Assembly: GCA_944390795.1 (NCBI GenBank)
Contig: CALXRI010000018.1
Span: 1 to 58,392 of the forward strand
Source of the DNA: an uncultured Victivallales bacterium
GTDB taxonomy: Bacteria; Verrucomicrobiota; Lentisphaeria; Victivallales; UBA1829
Length of the DNA: 58,392 nucleotides
Reading direction: 5' to 3'
Shown here piece by piece: positions 1 to 10,025 of this stretch. The translations under genes were made by a program, and so were the position numbers. Every line of letters starts with the position of its first letter. The first letter of the stretch is position 1. The notes beneath the pieces were generated by a model. It made no database searches, was not told the origin of the DNA, and saw only the letters and a program-made list of their open reading frames with translations.

Positions 1-90
1 TGGCGGAGAGAGGGGGATTCGAACCCCCGAACGGGTTGCCCCGTTAACGGTTTTCGAGACCGCCGCCTTCGGCCACTCAGCCATCTCTCC
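1..90 (-). tRNA. tRNA-Ser (anticodon CGA)
   Basis: Read on the minus strand, the segment folds as a class II tRNA. The 5' acceptor strand GGAGAGA pairs with TCTCTCC, followed by a G discriminator and an encoded CCA at the window edge. The anticodon loop CTCGAAA places CGA at positions 34-36, so it reads UCG. A long variable arm and the T-loop TTCGAAT are visible, as expected for tRNA-Ser. The 3' end coincides with base 1, so nothing can be said about what lies downstream. Confidence 0.96.
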
Positions 91-168
91 GCAACAGGAA
101 AAAGCATGCCTTATAAAATGCATCGCTTTTTCATTTTTTCAAGCGCGGAAAAAAGAGAATGCCGTTTT

Positions 169-891
169 TTATTCATAATCAGGCTGCGAATCCGGATCGT
201 AAATGATATGGGAACAGTTGTCACACTGCACAACCGCGCCTTTCCTGGCCGCATTCATCGTCTGCGGCGTAACTTTCAGCAGGCAGTTGGAACACGCGCC
301 GTTGACAATCGGAACGACCGGCTTTCCCTTCCTGTCGCTTTCCAGCAGACGTTTGTAAATCTCCAGAACATTCAGATCAACCTGCGTCGTAAAGCGTTTC
401 TTGTCGCGCTTCAATTTCAGGACCTCTTCCTTGATCTCGGAAATCAGCGTGTCAAAGTCGGCAAGCTCCGCCTTCACCGCCCGTTCCGCGGCGGAATAGT
501 CCTTCTCCGCGCCCGTCAGCGCCTTTCCGGCGTTCTCCTGCTCGTCATACAGTTCTATTTCACGGGTTTCCAGCTCTGAAATCCGGGTTCTGGTCGCTTC
601 GATATCCGCAAGCATCGCCTGGTATTCCGCATTTTTCTTGACCATGGTGGACTGCGTCTGCGTCTTTCTGATCTTGTCATTCAGCTGGGCGATGTCCGAC
701 TGCGTGGACCGGATGGAGCGTTCGATATTCTGCAGATGTTCCTTCGCCTTCCGGACCACTCCGGCAGCGGCTTCCAGCTCCTCTTTCATCCGAGACTTTT
801 CCTGCGGGATGGTGCGGTATTTGACTTCAAGATCCCGCAGGCGCATGTCAAATTTCTGAAGAGTCAGAATATCGGAAGTCCACTTTCTCAT
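169..891 (-). CDS. Zinc-ribbon coiled-coil protein (CdsZ / C4-type zf-RING_7 family)
   Basis: A 240-residue protein. Residues 1 to about 180 are almost entirely charged heptad-type helix, predicted to form a long antiparallel coiled coil. The C-terminus has a C4 zinc ribbon with cysteines at 200, 203, 223 and 226 (CSNC and CDNC). This matches the widespread bacterial family of coiled-coil plus C4 ribbon proteins, whose characterised members act as nucleic-acid-associated or translation-related adaptors; the role here is not known. Its start overlaps the stop of the upstream SGNH hydrolase gene (ATGA overlap), so the two are cotranscribed. Confidence 0.85.
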   Translation of the reverse strand: MRKWTSDILTLQKFDMRLRDLEVKYRTIPQEKSRMKEELEAAAGVVRKAKEHLQNIERSIRSTQSDIAQLNDKIRKTQTQSTMVKKNAEYQAMLADIEATRTRISELETREIELYDEQENAGKALTGAEKDYSAAERAVKAELADFDTLISEIKEEVLKLKRDKKRFTTQVDLNVLEIYKRLLESDRKGKPVVPIVNGACSNCLLKVTPQTMNAARKGAVVQCDNCSHIIYDPDSQPDYE

Positions 892-2003
892 CCTTCGGAT
901 CCTTTCCGTGTTTTCTTTTTCAGGACTTTTTTCAAGGTCGGAAGAACATGTTTATGCATCCGGTAAAAACCAAGATCGTTCGGATGGCAGCCGTCAACCG
1001 TGCATGCATCGCTCATCTTCCTGCCGAACAGGGTCTCCCCGTCAATGAAATACACATTCCGGTCTCCCCGTTCGACCGCATGCCGCCACGTGGCCCGGAT
1101 GATTTCCCGGCGCCGGTTGCACTCCGGCGTATCCTTGTAGTTGCACATGGAAAGCATGATGACCGGAAGGTCAGGCTGAAGCTGCCGGATGACGCGGAAG
1201 AACTTCTCGTGCGTCTTTTCCAGATGCTCCGCCGTCGGCGCATTATGGTCATAATCATAGATGAATGCCGCCAGCTTCAATTTCCCGATCTCCTCCGCCA
1301 GGGCGGTCTCGCCACGGGCGGAGCCGGAAAAACCGAGATTGATCTGCGGGGCGTCCACGGCGCGGCAGAGCATCGAGGTATAGGCGTTGCCGGGGCGGGA
1401 CGCGCATCCGCCCTGCGTAATGGAAGAGCCGTAAAACAGAATCGGAAGCTCCACACGATGGGGAGTCGGGGAATCAAGACTGCTCCCTTTCACGATTCCG
1501 ATTTCAACTTTTTCCACGCCGCCGTAAAGCGGAAAATTGATCTGCCAGTCGCACACCCCCTTCCCCGGATTGATTCCGAGGAGCGCTTCGATGTCGATCT
1601 GGTCGCGATTCGGCTGAACGGTCTTGCTGTAGCGCTGTTCTTCTCCGTCCGGCGTGCAGTAGGAATCGAAACCGGCGCTTCCGGCGCGCGGCATGTGATT
1701 CATATCGGCAGAATAAGCCAGCTTTGCCCGGACTGTGAGAATCGGGGAATCGGAACGGAAGCGGACGCATACACCCGCGGTATGATTGGCGAGTGAAAGG
1801 ATGCCGCTGTTCGTTTCTGCTTCCGTCATCTTTTTCGGAATGCGGTAGTAGGCGGACCTGTTCTGCCTGAACCAAGCCAGACCTTCCACGACAAAAGGAG
1901 TTTTCTTCACGTCCGTGTAAACGATATTGAAATCTCCGATCCCCGGAGCGGAAAAATTACTGTCGATCCGGGAAATGTCCATCCTGCGTTTCTGAGTCGC
2001 CAT
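888..2003 (-). CDS. SGNH/GDSL hydrolase with N-terminal beta-sandwich (GxDLY-type)
   Basis: A 371-residue protein without an obvious signal peptide. The first 180 residues look like the beta-sandwich that precedes the catalytic domain in two-domain SGNH esterases. Block I reads YGSSITQGG (nucleophile probably Ser194), followed by the oxyanion Gly in NLGFSGSA. The C-terminal Asp/His pair is in DGCHPND (Asp337, His340). Members of this family deacetylate or de-esterify carbohydrates; the substrate is unknown. It overlaps the zinc-ribbon gene downstream. The N-terminal MATQKRR start is accepted because the region before residue 20 is not otherwise conserved-looking. Confidence 0.88.
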   Translation of the reverse strand: MATQKRRMDISRIDSNFSAPGIGDFNIVYTDVKKTPFVVEGLAWFRQNRSAYYRIPKKMTEAETNSGILSLANHTAGVCVRFRSDSPILTVRAKLAYSADMNHMPRAGSAGFDSYCTPDGEEQRYSKTVQPNRDQIDIEALLGINPGKGVCDWQINFPLYGGVEKVEIGIVKGSSLDSPTPHRVELPILFYGSSITQGGCASRPGNAYTSMLCRAVDAPQINLGFSGSARGETALAEEIGKLKLAAFIYDYDHNAPTAEHLEKTHEKFFRVIRQLQPDLPVIMLSMCNYKDTPECNRRREIIRATWRHAVERGDRNVYFIDGETLFGRKMSDACTVDGCHPNDLGFYRMHKHVLPTLKKVLKKKTRKGSEG

Positions 2004-2190
2004 CTTCCATTCATCCTTTTCTTATTGAATGTTTCCCGGTCCGCACCGGGAACATTTTTTCAAAACCTGATTTCAAACGGGATATTCCGGCGCCCCGCGT
2101 CAAATGACCGCGGAGGAACAGGATGTGACAGGACGTTTTCCGCACTTCCGCCTGTTCCCCCTCCGGCAGTGCCGGAAAGCGGACACCCGC

Positions 2191-3636
2191 TCAATACCGG
2201 TAATGCTCCGGTTTGTAGGGTCCTTCCACCGGCACGCCGATGTAATCCGCCTGTTTTTTATTCAAGGTCGTCAGATGTGCGCCGAGCTTCTCCAGATGCA
2301 GGCGCGCGACCTCCTCGTCAAGCTCCTTGGGCAGACGGTAGACGGCGGTTTTCAGATTCTCGGTCGCCAGCTTGATCTGGGCGAGGGTCTGATTCGTGAA
2401 GGAACAGCTCATCACAAAGCTCGGATGCCCCGTCGCGCAGCCGAGGTTCACAAGACGCCCCTCCGCCAGCAGGTAGATGCTGTGCCCGTCCTTGAATGTG
2501 AATTTGTGGACAGGACACTCGCAGCCTTTGATCTCGGTGACGGTCACGCCGGGAAATGCCTTCAGCTTCGCAACCTGGATTTCATCGTCGAAATGCCCGA
2601 TGTTGCAGACAATCGCCTGATCCTTCATTTTCGACATATGTTCCGCCGTAATGATGTCCACGTTGCCGGTGGTGGTCACATAGAGATCGGCCTCGGGAAG
2701 CGCCTCCTCGACCGTCACGACCTGAAGTCCGGCCATGCAGGCCTGAAGCGCGCAGATCGGATCGATCTCGGTGACAAGGACGCGTGCGCGCTCGTTCTTG
2801 AGCGCCTCGGAACATCCCTTGCCGACATCCCCGTATCCGCAGACACAGGCGACCTTGCCGGAAAGCATCACATCCAGCGCGCGCTTGATCCCGTCCGTCA
2901 GCGAGTGACGGCAGCCGTAGATGTTGTCGAACTTGGACTTCGTGACGGAGTCGTTGACGTTGATCGCCGGGAAGAGCAGTTCCCCGCGCTCCTCCAGCTG
3001 GAGCAGACGGTGAACGCCCGTGGTCGTCTCCTCGGACACTCCGCGTAGTTTCTTTGCCACTTTGGCCCAGTGACCGGGCTTCTCTTTCAACACGCGTTTC
3101 AGAAGACGGAATATCACGCCCTGCTCCTCGCTTTCCGGCTTTTTATCCAGAATGCGCGGATTCTTCTCGGCGCTGACGCCGAGGTGAACCAGAAGCGTGG
3201 CGTCGCCGCCGTCGTCGACGATCTGATCCGGTCCGGAGCCGTCCGGCCAGGTCATGGCGCGGTAGGTGCACTCCCAGTATTCCTCCAGCGTCTCGCCCTT
3301 CCAGGCGAAAACCGGAACCCCCCGCGCGGCCATCGCGGCGGCGGCATGATCCTGCGTCGAAAAAATATTGCAGGAGGCCCAGCGGACATCCGCGCCGAGT
3401 TCAAGCAGCGTTTCAATCAGCGCGGCGGTCTGGATTGTCATATGCAGACTGCCCATGATCCGCACGCCCTTGAGCGGTTTTTTCTTTCCGTATTTCCGGC
3501 GTGCGGCCATCAGCCCCGGCATCTCCTTTTCGGCGATGTCGAGTTCCCTGCGTCCGAAGTCGGCAAGTGCAATGTCTTTCACCTTGTAATCGGAAAACTG
3601 TTTCTTCGCCTTTGCAGGCGCCTTCGCCTTAACCAT
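2191..3636 (-). CDS. ahcY: Adenosylhomocysteinase
   Basis: A 481-residue S-adenosylhomocysteine hydrolase, which converts SAH reversibly to adenosine and homocysteine using bound NAD. The NAD-binding glycine motif GYGDVGKG lies at 267-274. The substrate-binding HMTIQTA segment is near residue 65, and the C-terminus ends with the family's typical K-P-E-H-Y-R-Y pattern that closes the cofactor site. A 15-residue Lys/Ala-rich N-terminal extension precedes the conserved fold. The start overlaps the stop of the adenosine-kinase-like gene by 8 bp, so it is the last gene of a metK-kinase-ahcY operon. That gene order supplies SAM and then clears SAH and adenosine. Confidence 0.97.
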   Translation of the reverse strand: MVKAKAPAKAKKQFSDYKVKDIALADFGRRELDIAEKEMPGLMAARRKYGKKKPLKGVRIMGSLHMTIQTAALIETLLELGADVRWASCNIFSTQDHAAAAMAARGVPVFAWKGETLEEYWECTYRAMTWPDGSGPDQIVDDGGDATLLVHLGVSAEKNPRILDKKPESEEQGVIFRLLKRVLKEKPGHWAKVAKKLRGVSEETTTGVHRLLQLEERGELLFPAINVNDSVTKSKFDNIYGCRHSLTDGIKRALDVMLSGKVACVCGYGDVGKGCSEALKNERARVLVTEIDPICALQACMAGLQVVTVEEALPEADLYVTTTGNVDIITAEHMSKMKDQAIVCNIGHFDDEIQVAKLKAFPGVTVTEIKGCECPVHKFTFKDGHSIYLLAEGRLVNLGCATGHPSFVMSCSFTNQTLAQIKLATENLKTAVYRLPKELDEEVARLHLEKLGAHLTTLNKKQADYIGVPVEGPYKPEHYRY

Positions 3637-4663
3637 GATTGCATCCTTGTTTATATTGCTGTCTGATCGTTTGGAACTGTTCCCGGATCGCGCCCCAGCG
3701 CGCGGGAGGGATCTGTGCGCCGAACACCCGGACGACCTCCGAACCGAGCACGGAACCCATCCGTCCCGCCGCCTCGACGCCGCAGCCGTTCAGATATCCG
3801 TAGAGGAAACCGCCCTGCCAGAGGTCCCCTGCCCCGGTCGTGTCGACGGCATCGGCAGGCACGGGAGGAATCCGGTAATCAGCGGAATTTTCCCGGATGA
3901 AGGACCCTTCGCGCCCGAGTTTCACGACAACCGTGGCGCAGCAGCGTGAAAGCTCTTCCGCGGCGCCTTCCGGCGAAAAGGAGTCCTGTCCGCAGAATGC
4001 CCGCGCCTCGTCCTCGTTGGCGAAAATCACGTCAACGTATTCTTCCAGAAGTTCCGGAAGCTCTTTCCGGAACATGCGGACCACCTCGAACGAGGCGAAA
4101 TCCAGACTGACCGTGCAGGAGTTCCGCTTCGCAAGCGAGAGAATTTTCCGCACCGTGTCGAGGAAAAAGAGCAGATACCCTTCCATGTGCACATGAGTCA
4201 CGCCCGTGAAATCGCTTTCGAAAACGTCGTCCGCGCAAAGCGTCGAGGAGGCGCCGAGATCGGTCCGCATCGTCCGTTCGGAATCAGGCGTCACAAGCGA
4301 GAGACACGTGCCGGTCGGAACCTCGGAGCTGTATTTGAACGACGAAACATCGCCGCCGAGCTTCCGGTAGGCATCCGCGTAATAGGCTCCGTTTTCATCA
4401 TTCCCGAGTTTTCCGAGAAAAGCGGTTTTCATCCCGAGCGAGGCAAGAGCGGAAATTGTATTGAATGCCGAGCCGCCGATTGCCCGGGACATTGCATCCG
4501 GCGCAATCCCGGCAATCAAATTCCGCTGTGTCACGGAATCGACGAGAAGCATGCCGCCCTTCTCTCCTTCGACATGCCGGGAGAGAAAGGAATCGTCCAC
4601 GCTGGCAAGAATATCCAGCAGCGCGCTTCCCGCGCCAAGAACTTTCGCAGAGCCGGAAATCAT
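3629..4663 (-). CDS. PfkB-family carbohydrate/adenosine kinase
   Basis: A ribokinase-fold (PfkB) kinase. The glycine-rich N-terminal motif GGSAFNT and the C-terminal DTTGAGD signature (about residues 274-280, last Asp the catalytic base) are both present. Position between metK and ahcY strongly suggests it phosphorylates adenosine made by ahcY, draining the equilibrium; this is inference from context. The ATG at 4663 is preceded by AAAGG at good spacing. An in-frame GTG at 4684 overlapping the metK stop is possible but has a poorer ribosome site. The gene overlaps ahcY by 8 bp. Confidence 0.9.
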   Translation of the reverse strand: MISGSAKVLGAGSALLDILASVDDSFLSRHVEGEKGGMLLVDSVTQRNLIAGIAPDAMSRAIGGSAFNTISALASLGMKTAFLGKLGNDENGAYYADAYRKLGGDVSSFKYSSEVPTGTCLSLVTPDSERTMRTDLGASSTLCADDVFESDFTGVTHVHMEGYLLFFLDTVRKILSLAKRNSCTVSLDFASFEVVRMFRKELPELLEEYVDVIFANEDEARAFCGQDSFSPEGAAEELSRCCATVVVKLGREGSFIRENSADYRIPPVPADAVDTTGAGDLWQGGFLYGYLNGCGVEAAGRMGSVLGSEVVRVFGAQIPPARWGAIREQFQTIRQQYKQGCNHG

Positions 4664-4680
4664 GGAAAGACCTTTCCCGC

Positions 4681-6024
4681 TCACTTCTTCGCGGCTTTCT
4701 TTCCGGCGGACTTCTTTTCCGGCTTTTTTTCCACACAGGGCTCCTTTTCCCCCGCGGACCCTGCCGGTTTTTTCCTTTCCGCCTTTTTTCCGGCCTCGTC
4801 ATGCCCGCAGCAGCAGTCGCATTCACACTCGTTCCTGGAGTATTTTCCGGCTTCGTTCAGGAGCTCCTCGATTTTGTCGACTCTTTCCCACGGGAAACCG
4901 TCCCGGCCGAAATGACCGTAGGAGGCCGTGTCGCGATAAGACCATGTATCGGGATTCTTGAGTCCGAGAGTCTTGATGATGCCGACCGGCGTCATGTCGA
5001 AGACGGCGCGGACAATCTTCTCCAGAATCGCATCGTCATCAAAGATGCCGGTGCCGTAGGTGTCCACATTGATGGAAAGCGGCCGGGCGACGCCGATCGC
5101 ATAGGCCAGCTGGATCTCGCATTTGTCGGCGAGTCCGGAGGCAACGATGTTCTTGGCGATGTAGCGCCCCATGTAGGCGGCGGAACGGTCGACCTTGGAG
5201 GGATCCTTGCCGGAAAACGCGCCGCCGCCGTGGGAACCGACGCCTCCGTAGGTGTCCACAATGATCTTCCGTCCTGTGAGCCCTGTGTCGCCGTTCGGCC
5301 CGCCGACGACGAAACGGCCGGTCGGGTTGATGTGATACTGGACTTTCCCCTTGAGGTATTTCGCGGGGATGACCTTTTTCACGACCTCCTTCACAAGCTT
5401 TTCCAGCTCTTCGCGCTTCATGTCCGGCGTATGCTGATGGGAAACGACGACCGCCTCGACGGAAACGGGTTTTCCGTCAACATAGCGCATCGAAACCTGA
5501 CTCTTGGAGTCGGGACGCAGAAAAGCGTATTTCTTCGGCTGGGTCTTGCGGAGGCGGGCGAGCTCCTGCACGATTTTGTGGGCGTAGACAATGGTCGCGG
5601 GCATGAGCTCCTTCGTTTCGTTGCTGGCGTAGCCGAACATCATGCCCTGGTCGCCGGCGCCCTGCTCCTTGTGAAGCCCCTCGCCGACGGATACGCCCTG
5701 CGAAATGTCGGGCGACTGGGTGTGCACGCAGACGAACACCTTGCAGTCGTCGGCGGAAAAACCGATGTTTCTGTCATTGTAGCCGATGTCCCGGACAACG
5801 CCGCGGGCGAGCTCCTCCCAGTTGATTTTCGCCTTGGTGGTGATTTCGCCGGAAATCACGATAAGGTCGGTCGTGCAGAGCGTTTCGCAGGCGACGCGGC
5901 TTTCGGGATCCTGTTTCAGACAGGCATCCAGCACGGCGTCGGAAATCTGGTCGCAGACCTTGTCGGGATGCCCTTCCGAAACGGACTCGGAGGTGAAGAT
6001 GTGATCGGCGTAAATCTTGCTCAT
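4681..6024 (-). CDS. metK: S-adenosylmethionine synthetase with Cys/Lys-rich C-terminal tail
   Basis: Methionine adenosyltransferase, which makes SAM from methionine and ATP. Visible motifs are HPDK (19-22), GAGDQG (123-128) and SGKDPSK (271-277), the ATP, metal and phosphate-binding segments. At 447 residues it exceeds the usual length of about 385. The extra tail after residue 398 begins with a cysteine cluster (Cys400, 402, 404, 405, 406, then His408) and continues as a Lys/Ala/Glu-rich segment to the end. The enzyme core is complete, so the tail is an addition. It is the first gene of the SAM-cycle operon; AAGGAA precedes the ATG. Confidence 0.97.
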   Translation of the reverse strand: MSKIYADHIFTSESVSEGHPDKVCDQISDAVLDACLKQDPESRVACETLCTTDLIVISGEITTKAKINWEELARGVVRDIGYNDRNIGFSADDCKVFVCVHTQSPDISQGVSVGEGLHKEQGAGDQGMMFGYASNETKELMPATIVYAHKIVQELARLRKTQPKKYAFLRPDSKSQVSMRYVDGKPVSVEAVVVSHQHTPDMKREELEKLVKEVVKKVIPAKYLKGKVQYHINPTGRFVVGGPNGDTGLTGRKIIVDTYGGVGSHGGGAFSGKDPSKVDRSAAYMGRYIAKNIVASGLADKCEIQLAYAIGVARPLSINVDTYGTGIFDDDAILEKIVRAVFDMTPVGIIKTLGLKNPDTWSYRDTASYGHFGRDGFPWERVDKIEELLNEAGKYSRNECECDCCCGHDEAGKKAERKKPAGSAGEKEPCVEKKPEKKSAGKKAAKK

Positions 6025-6084
6025 GGGTCAATGTTCCTTATTGTTGAAAATAAATTCTGTTCCCTTTTTTCAATTCAGCTGGGT

Positions 6085-6113
6085 AATTTACATTCCCCCG
6101 GATGCTTTTACAA
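6085..6113 (-). promoter_or_regulatory. Candidate sigma-70 promoter for metK
   Basis: On the minus strand a TTGTAA -35 and TAAATT -10 are separated by 17 bp between the exchanger stop and metK. This predicts a leader of roughly 55-60 nt. Within that leader a 7-bp inverted repeat (TTGAAAA at 6067-6073 with TTTTCAA at 6044-6050) sits just upstream of the AAGGAA ribosome site. Confidence 0.45.
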
Positions 6114-6132
6114 TCGAAAAGCGCCGGAAATC

Positions 6133-7146
6133 TCATAAAAAGCGGCTGATGACGTCTTTGAAGTTGTAAATCAGGAAGCCGCCGTACAAAAGGAGGAAAA
6201 CCACCCCCTGCCAGCGGAAGAGCGCATTCTTCTCCATGGACATGAAGAGGATCAGGAATATGCCCGATCCCAGCATCATGGCGACGTTGATGACGCCCGA
6301 GGCGCTGTTGATTCCGAGGGGCGTAACCAGAGCGCAGACGCCCAGAATCAGAAAAATGTTGAAGATGCAGCTGCCGATGATGTTGCCGATCGCAATGTCG
6401 TGCCGTTTCCGGAATACCCCCGCAAGCGTCACGGCAAGCTCCGGAACCGAAGTGCCGAACGCGACAACCGTCGCGGAGATGACCATCGTATCAATCCCGA
6501 GCCGTTCCGCGCCCCAGACGACGGTATCCACCAGCGCCTTTGAGCCGGCGATCAGCATGACCAGTCCGGCGGCCAGGCGGAAAAAAGCGGCTGCAAAGGA
6601 AGGGGGAGCCGATGCTTCGCCGGATGTCTCTCCGGCTGTTTTCTCCGAATTCGAACGGAAGAGACACAAGCAGTAGCCGATTCCCATCAGAAGAAGAAGA
6701 ATCCCCGACCAGATGTTGATTCCATGCACGGGAACGCCGTCGCGCCCCTGCACAGTGGTTGCAAACACCATCAGGTTGGTCACGACGAACGCGCCGAGCA
6801 TCAGGATCGCGTCGCGGGAAAAGAGCTGCGGGGAAAAGGTCAGCGTCCCCGTGCACAGGACCCCTGCTCCGAGAATCAGCGTGATGTTTGTGGCGTTGCT
6901 CCCGATCACATTGCCGATGATGAAGTCCGTTTCCCCGGCGCATGCGGCATAAAAGCTGCTGGCGAATTCAGGAAGCGATGTGCCGATGCTCACCAGCGTG
7001 AGACCGATGACAAGTTCGGAGACCTTCCAGATGCGTGCAATCGCCGCCGCGGAATCGACAAAAAGGTCGCTGCCCTTGAGCAGACACCATAATCCGGCGA
7101 TAAAAATCAGAGAATTCAACAGAAGACTGTCACAATGAAATTCCAT
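6133..7146 (-). CDS. Calcium/sodium antiporter (CaCA family, YrbG-like)
   Basis: An integral membrane exchanger of about 337 residues with ten or more hydrophobic segments. It shows the two inverted alpha repeats of the CaCA superfamily. The first carries GTSLPEF followed by GNVIGSNATN; the second carries GTSVPEL followed by GNIIGSCIFN. The paired acidic residues in the two GTSxPE motifs are the ion-coordinating ones in the family. The start MEFHCDS at 7146 fits the family's usual N-terminus and has a purine-rich stretch directly upstream; in-frame ATGs at 7170 and 7188 would add a basic extension. It ends 108 bp before metK and is probably a separate unit. Confidence 0.9.
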   Translation of the reverse strand: MEFHCDSLLLNSLIFIAGLWCLLKGSDLFVDSAAAIARIWKVSELVIGLTLVSIGTSLPEFASSFYAACAGETDFIIGNVIGSNATNITLILGAGVLCTGTLTFSPQLFSRDAILMLGAFVVTNLMVFATTVQGRDGVPVHGINIWSGILLLLMGIGYCLCLFRSNSEKTAGETSGEASAPPSFAAAFFRLAAGLVMLIAGSKALVDTVVWGAERLGIDTMVISATVVAFGTSVPELAVTLAGVFRKRHDIAIGNIIGSCIFNIFLILGVCALVTPLGINSASGVINVAMMLGSGIFLILFMSMEKNALFRWQGVVFLLLYGGFLIYNFKDVISRFL

Positions 7147-7361
7147 CCCTCTCGTCGCTCCCCGCTTCATGATTCGAGGTTGGTACAATACACCGGATTG
7201 GTGATTTTACAATATTCAAAAAGGGAATATGGTTCCCGAAATTCTCATCCGGCGATTCCGCCGGAAACGGGGAAACCGCATTGCGAGTGACGGCGAACCG
7301 TTTCGGAGCGTCTCCCGTGCAACCCCTGCGACGTCCGCGGAAGGTTTCCCGTCTTCATCGG

Positions 7362-8381
7362 TCAGGAGCGTTGCGCTTTCCGGAATTCGCCGGTGAACTT
7401 TCCCGACGCATCGACGCCAGTCTGCACCCACTCCCATTCGGATTCCAGACGATATTCCCCGTGATCCAGCGGCAGCACATGGCTGATTCCGAGCACCTTG
7501 CGGCTTCCGTCCTCCAGGCGTCCCGTATGAACGATATAGTCCAGCGCGGCAACAACCTGGTTCCGGATCGCATTGAGCGGCAGATCGAAACCGGCGTACA
7601 TCACGCATGTTTCCAGACGCAGAAGACTGTCCGCGGCATTGTTCGCATGAATGGTAGACATGGAGCCGGAGTGGCCGGTGTTCATCGCCTGAAGAAGATC
7701 AAGCGCCTCGCCGCCGCGGATCTCTCCGAGGATGATCCGGTCCGGGCGCAGGCGCAAGGCGGAATGCAGCAGGTCGCGGAACGTGACCTCTCCCTTGCCG
7801 TCCTTGTCGGGGCGGCGGGTTTCGAACGGCACCAGGTGCGGCTGGCGCAGCTGCAGCTCACAGGAGTCCTCGATCGTGAGAATCCGGTCCGCCGGGTCGA
7901 TGAAGGAACTCAGCACGTTGAGAATGGAAGTTTTCCCCGACGAAGTCGCCCCGCAGACAAGAATGTTCTTTCTTTTCCGAACGAGTTCCCGCAGACTTTC
8001 GAGCATCTCCCCGGAAATGCTGCCCCATTCAATCAAATTCGCGGGCGAAAGCGAATCGGTCCGGAATTTCCGGATGGAGACGACCGTCCCGCAACGGGAA
8101 AGCGGCGGAATCACCACATGAACGCGCGAACCGTCCGGAAGCCGCGCATCCAGACGAGGATATTCCGCATTGAGCACGCGCCCTACAGATTTTGCAATGT
8201 TGCTTGCCGCGGCAAAAAGCGCGGGTTCGCTCGGGAACACCGAATCGACTTTCACGACTTTTCCCGATTTCTCAATGTAGATGTCCTTCGGACCGTTGAT
8301 CATGATCTCGCTTACCGCGGGATCGTCCAGCCACGGCTTGACCGGTTCCAGGAACATTGTCAGATAAGATACTCCGTTCAT
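7362..8381 (-). CDS. CpaF/VirB11-type secretion ATPase (orphan)
   Basis: A 339-residue ATPase of the CpaF/TadA branch of the type II/IV secretion ATPase superfamily. Walker A is GATSSGKT (144-151), Walker B ends in LGEIRG with Glu220, and the histidine box TGHSGSMSTIHAN spans 235-247. The N-terminal domain begins with the typical EIMING segment. In the family it forms a hexamer that powers pilus assembly or export across the inner membrane. No CpaE, TadB/TadC, secretin or prepilin peptidase gene lies nearby, so its partner machinery must be elsewhere. AAGGAG precedes the ATG at good spacing. Confidence 0.88.
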   Translation of the reverse strand: MNGVSYLTMFLEPVKPWLDDPAVSEIMINGPKDIYIEKSGKVVKVDSVFPSEPALFAAASNIAKSVGRVLNAEYPRLDARLPDGSRVHVVIPPLSRCGTVVSIRKFRTDSLSPANLIEWGSISGEMLESLRELVRKRKNILVCGATSSGKTSILNVLSSFIDPADRILTIEDSCELQLRQPHLVPFETRRPDKDGKGEVTFRDLLHSALRLRPDRIILGEIRGGEALDLLQAMNTGHSGSMSTIHANNAADSLLRLETCVMYAGFDLPLNAIRNQVVAALDYIVHTGRLEDGSRKVLGISHVLPLDHGEYRLESEWEWVQTGVDASGKFTGEFRKAQRS

Positions 8382-8657
8382 GGCAGAAGACTCCTTGTGA
8401 TGCAGGCTGTTTGTTTATATTCCGGTGATTCCCCCGATTCCCCGCGCACACAGGGAAACGGTCCGGCTTGAAAAGACGCCCTCCCGCGGCACGTGAACGC
8501 CGGATGTCCCGTGCGGAAAATTCCACATGCGCGGGCGGAGACGGATCCCGGCGGGATTTCCCGGAAGAAAGAAACCGCAAGGAAGAAAACAATGCTCCGC
8601 GGCTCCGCTTGCGGCAGTTCCGGAAAACACTTCCTCCCCTCTCCCGTGCCGAATCCG

Positions 8658-10025
8658 TCAGACGAGCTCCTTTGCCAGTTCGCGCCAGGCGCCCAGCAGG
8701 ACATCGGCGCTCTTCATGGAAAACGGATTGGAACGCGGAGTGTCCTCATATCCGCCGCGTCCGTAGTTCCATGGATTCGGAATGTAGCCGCCGGAATAAG
8801 TCGGCCCGCCCGTTCCGTTGCCATGGGAGGCGACCAGACAGAGCCGGCCTCCGAAGATTCCCTTGCGCAGCTCCAGACCGATTTCGGTGAAAGGCTCGCT
8901 GGGCAGCGAAGCAAGGACGGCATCGCCGCCGAAATTGAATCCGGTGAGATGAAAGACGACAGGGTTTTTGTTGTTCGCCATCTTGACCATGGTGCTGGCG
9001 AAATACTTCAAGGCGAAGGGGGTGCCTCTGGCAAGATCCTCGGAGGTCAGGTCCACGGCGGATTCCAGGCTCTCGACATCAATCTCGGGATATTTTTCGC
9101 AGATGGCCTGCGCCTCGGCCAGCTCCTGCGCGGAAATTTCCCGCGGCGCTGTCGCCGCGTCGCCGTAAACGGTGCGGATCCCGTCTCCCTTGACCGGCTT
9201 CAGGGCGGAGAGAGCCTTCTTCACAGCTTCGGCATATCCGGTTCCAACCCGTTTCGCCTCGTCGTAACAGGTCTGATTCCGATCGGTCCGGGTGTCGAAA
9301 TGATTGATGTTTCCCGCGCATCCGATCAGCGGAATCGCCATGGAGCCGGCTCCCATCTCCGCTTCCATGGCGCGGCGGAAAAAGCCCGCCCAGTCTGCGG
9401 AAACGCCGGTTCCCCCGATCGTATCGGTATGATTCACGATATTGGCGATCAAGACGCGCAGTTTCCCCTCAGTGCGGATCGCCAGCATCGGGATTTCCGG
9501 ATCGATCTCCCCTTCGGGACGGAGAATATCGGGATTCAGTTTCCCCGGGTTTGTGACGACTTTCCCGTTTTTCATCCAGTAACGGCGGTTGAAAATGAAG
9601 CGGTGCTCCTCCGCAAGTCCGCTTTCCAGTTCCCCTTCCTTCCAATTGGAAAGGGCGTCCTTCAGCGCCTCGGCGGCCATTTTCGCCGCAAACGGCGGAT
9701 ATTCCGGATTGGCGCCGGGTTTGCCGCAGCGGAGCTCGGGAGCGGTATGGGTATGCGTGGCCGAAACCAGGAGATTCTCCTTTGTGATCCGGTCGATTCC
9801 AAGTTCCTTCATATCCTGAAGAACATTTTCATAGAGCGACGTGGACACGGTAATCAGGTCGAAATGAAGGATTGCGGCATAATCGGATCCGCTCCGGATG
9901 ACAAGAGCCCGCACTTCCAGATCGTCGAGGACATGATCCCACATGCGCTTGTTGAAATACCCGGCGAGAGACACGGGCATCTGCGGATTGACGCAGCGCC
10001 GTCCGATACCATACTGAATTTTCAT
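8658..10025 (-). CDS. Neutral/alkaline ceramidase-like N-terminal domain protein
   Basis: A roughly 455-residue protein resembling the catalytic N-terminal domain of neutral/alkaline non-lysosomal ceramidases. The metal-binding motif ATHTHTAPE and a later NHTDT segment (candidate zinc ligands) are visible. There is no signal peptide and no C-terminal Ig-like ceramidase domain. In environmental bacteria such single-domain proteins are common and mostly uncharacterised, so amidase activity on a lipid or sugar derivative is only inferred. The ATG at 10025 has GGAAGG 6 bp upstream and is preferred over an in-frame ATG at 10058. It is divergent from the symporter gene. Confidence 0.8.
   Translation of the reverse strand: MKIQYGIGRRCVNPQMPVSLAGYFNKRMWDHVLDDLEVRALVIRSGSDYAAILHFDLITVSTSLYENVLQDMKELGIDRITKENLLVSATHTHTAPELRCGKPGANPEYPPFAAKMAAEALKDALSNWKEGELESGLAEEHRFIFNRRYWMKNGKVVTNPGKLNPDILRPEGEIDPEIPMLAIRTEGKLRVLIANIVNHTDTIGGTGVSADWAGFFRRAMEAEMGAGSMAIPLIGCAGNINHFDTRTDRNQTCYDEAKRVGTGYAEAVKKALSALKPVKGDGIRTVYGDAATAPREISAQELAEAQAICEKYPEIDVESLESAVDLTSEDLARGTPFALKYFASTMVKMANNKNPVVFHLTGFNFGGDAVLASLPSEPFTEIGLELRKGIFGGRLCLVASHGNGTGGPTYSGGYIPNPWNYGRGGYEDTPRSNPFSMKSADVLLGAWRELAKELV

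Noticed and set aside
6025-6113. SAM riboswitch upstream of metK
   Set aside because: The leader is short and no SAM-I, -II, -III or -IV core could be recognised by eye; kept only as an unexplained inverted repeat.
4465-6138. 557-residue plus-strand ORF
   Set aside because: It is antisense to metK and the kinase gene, both of which have clear family motifs.
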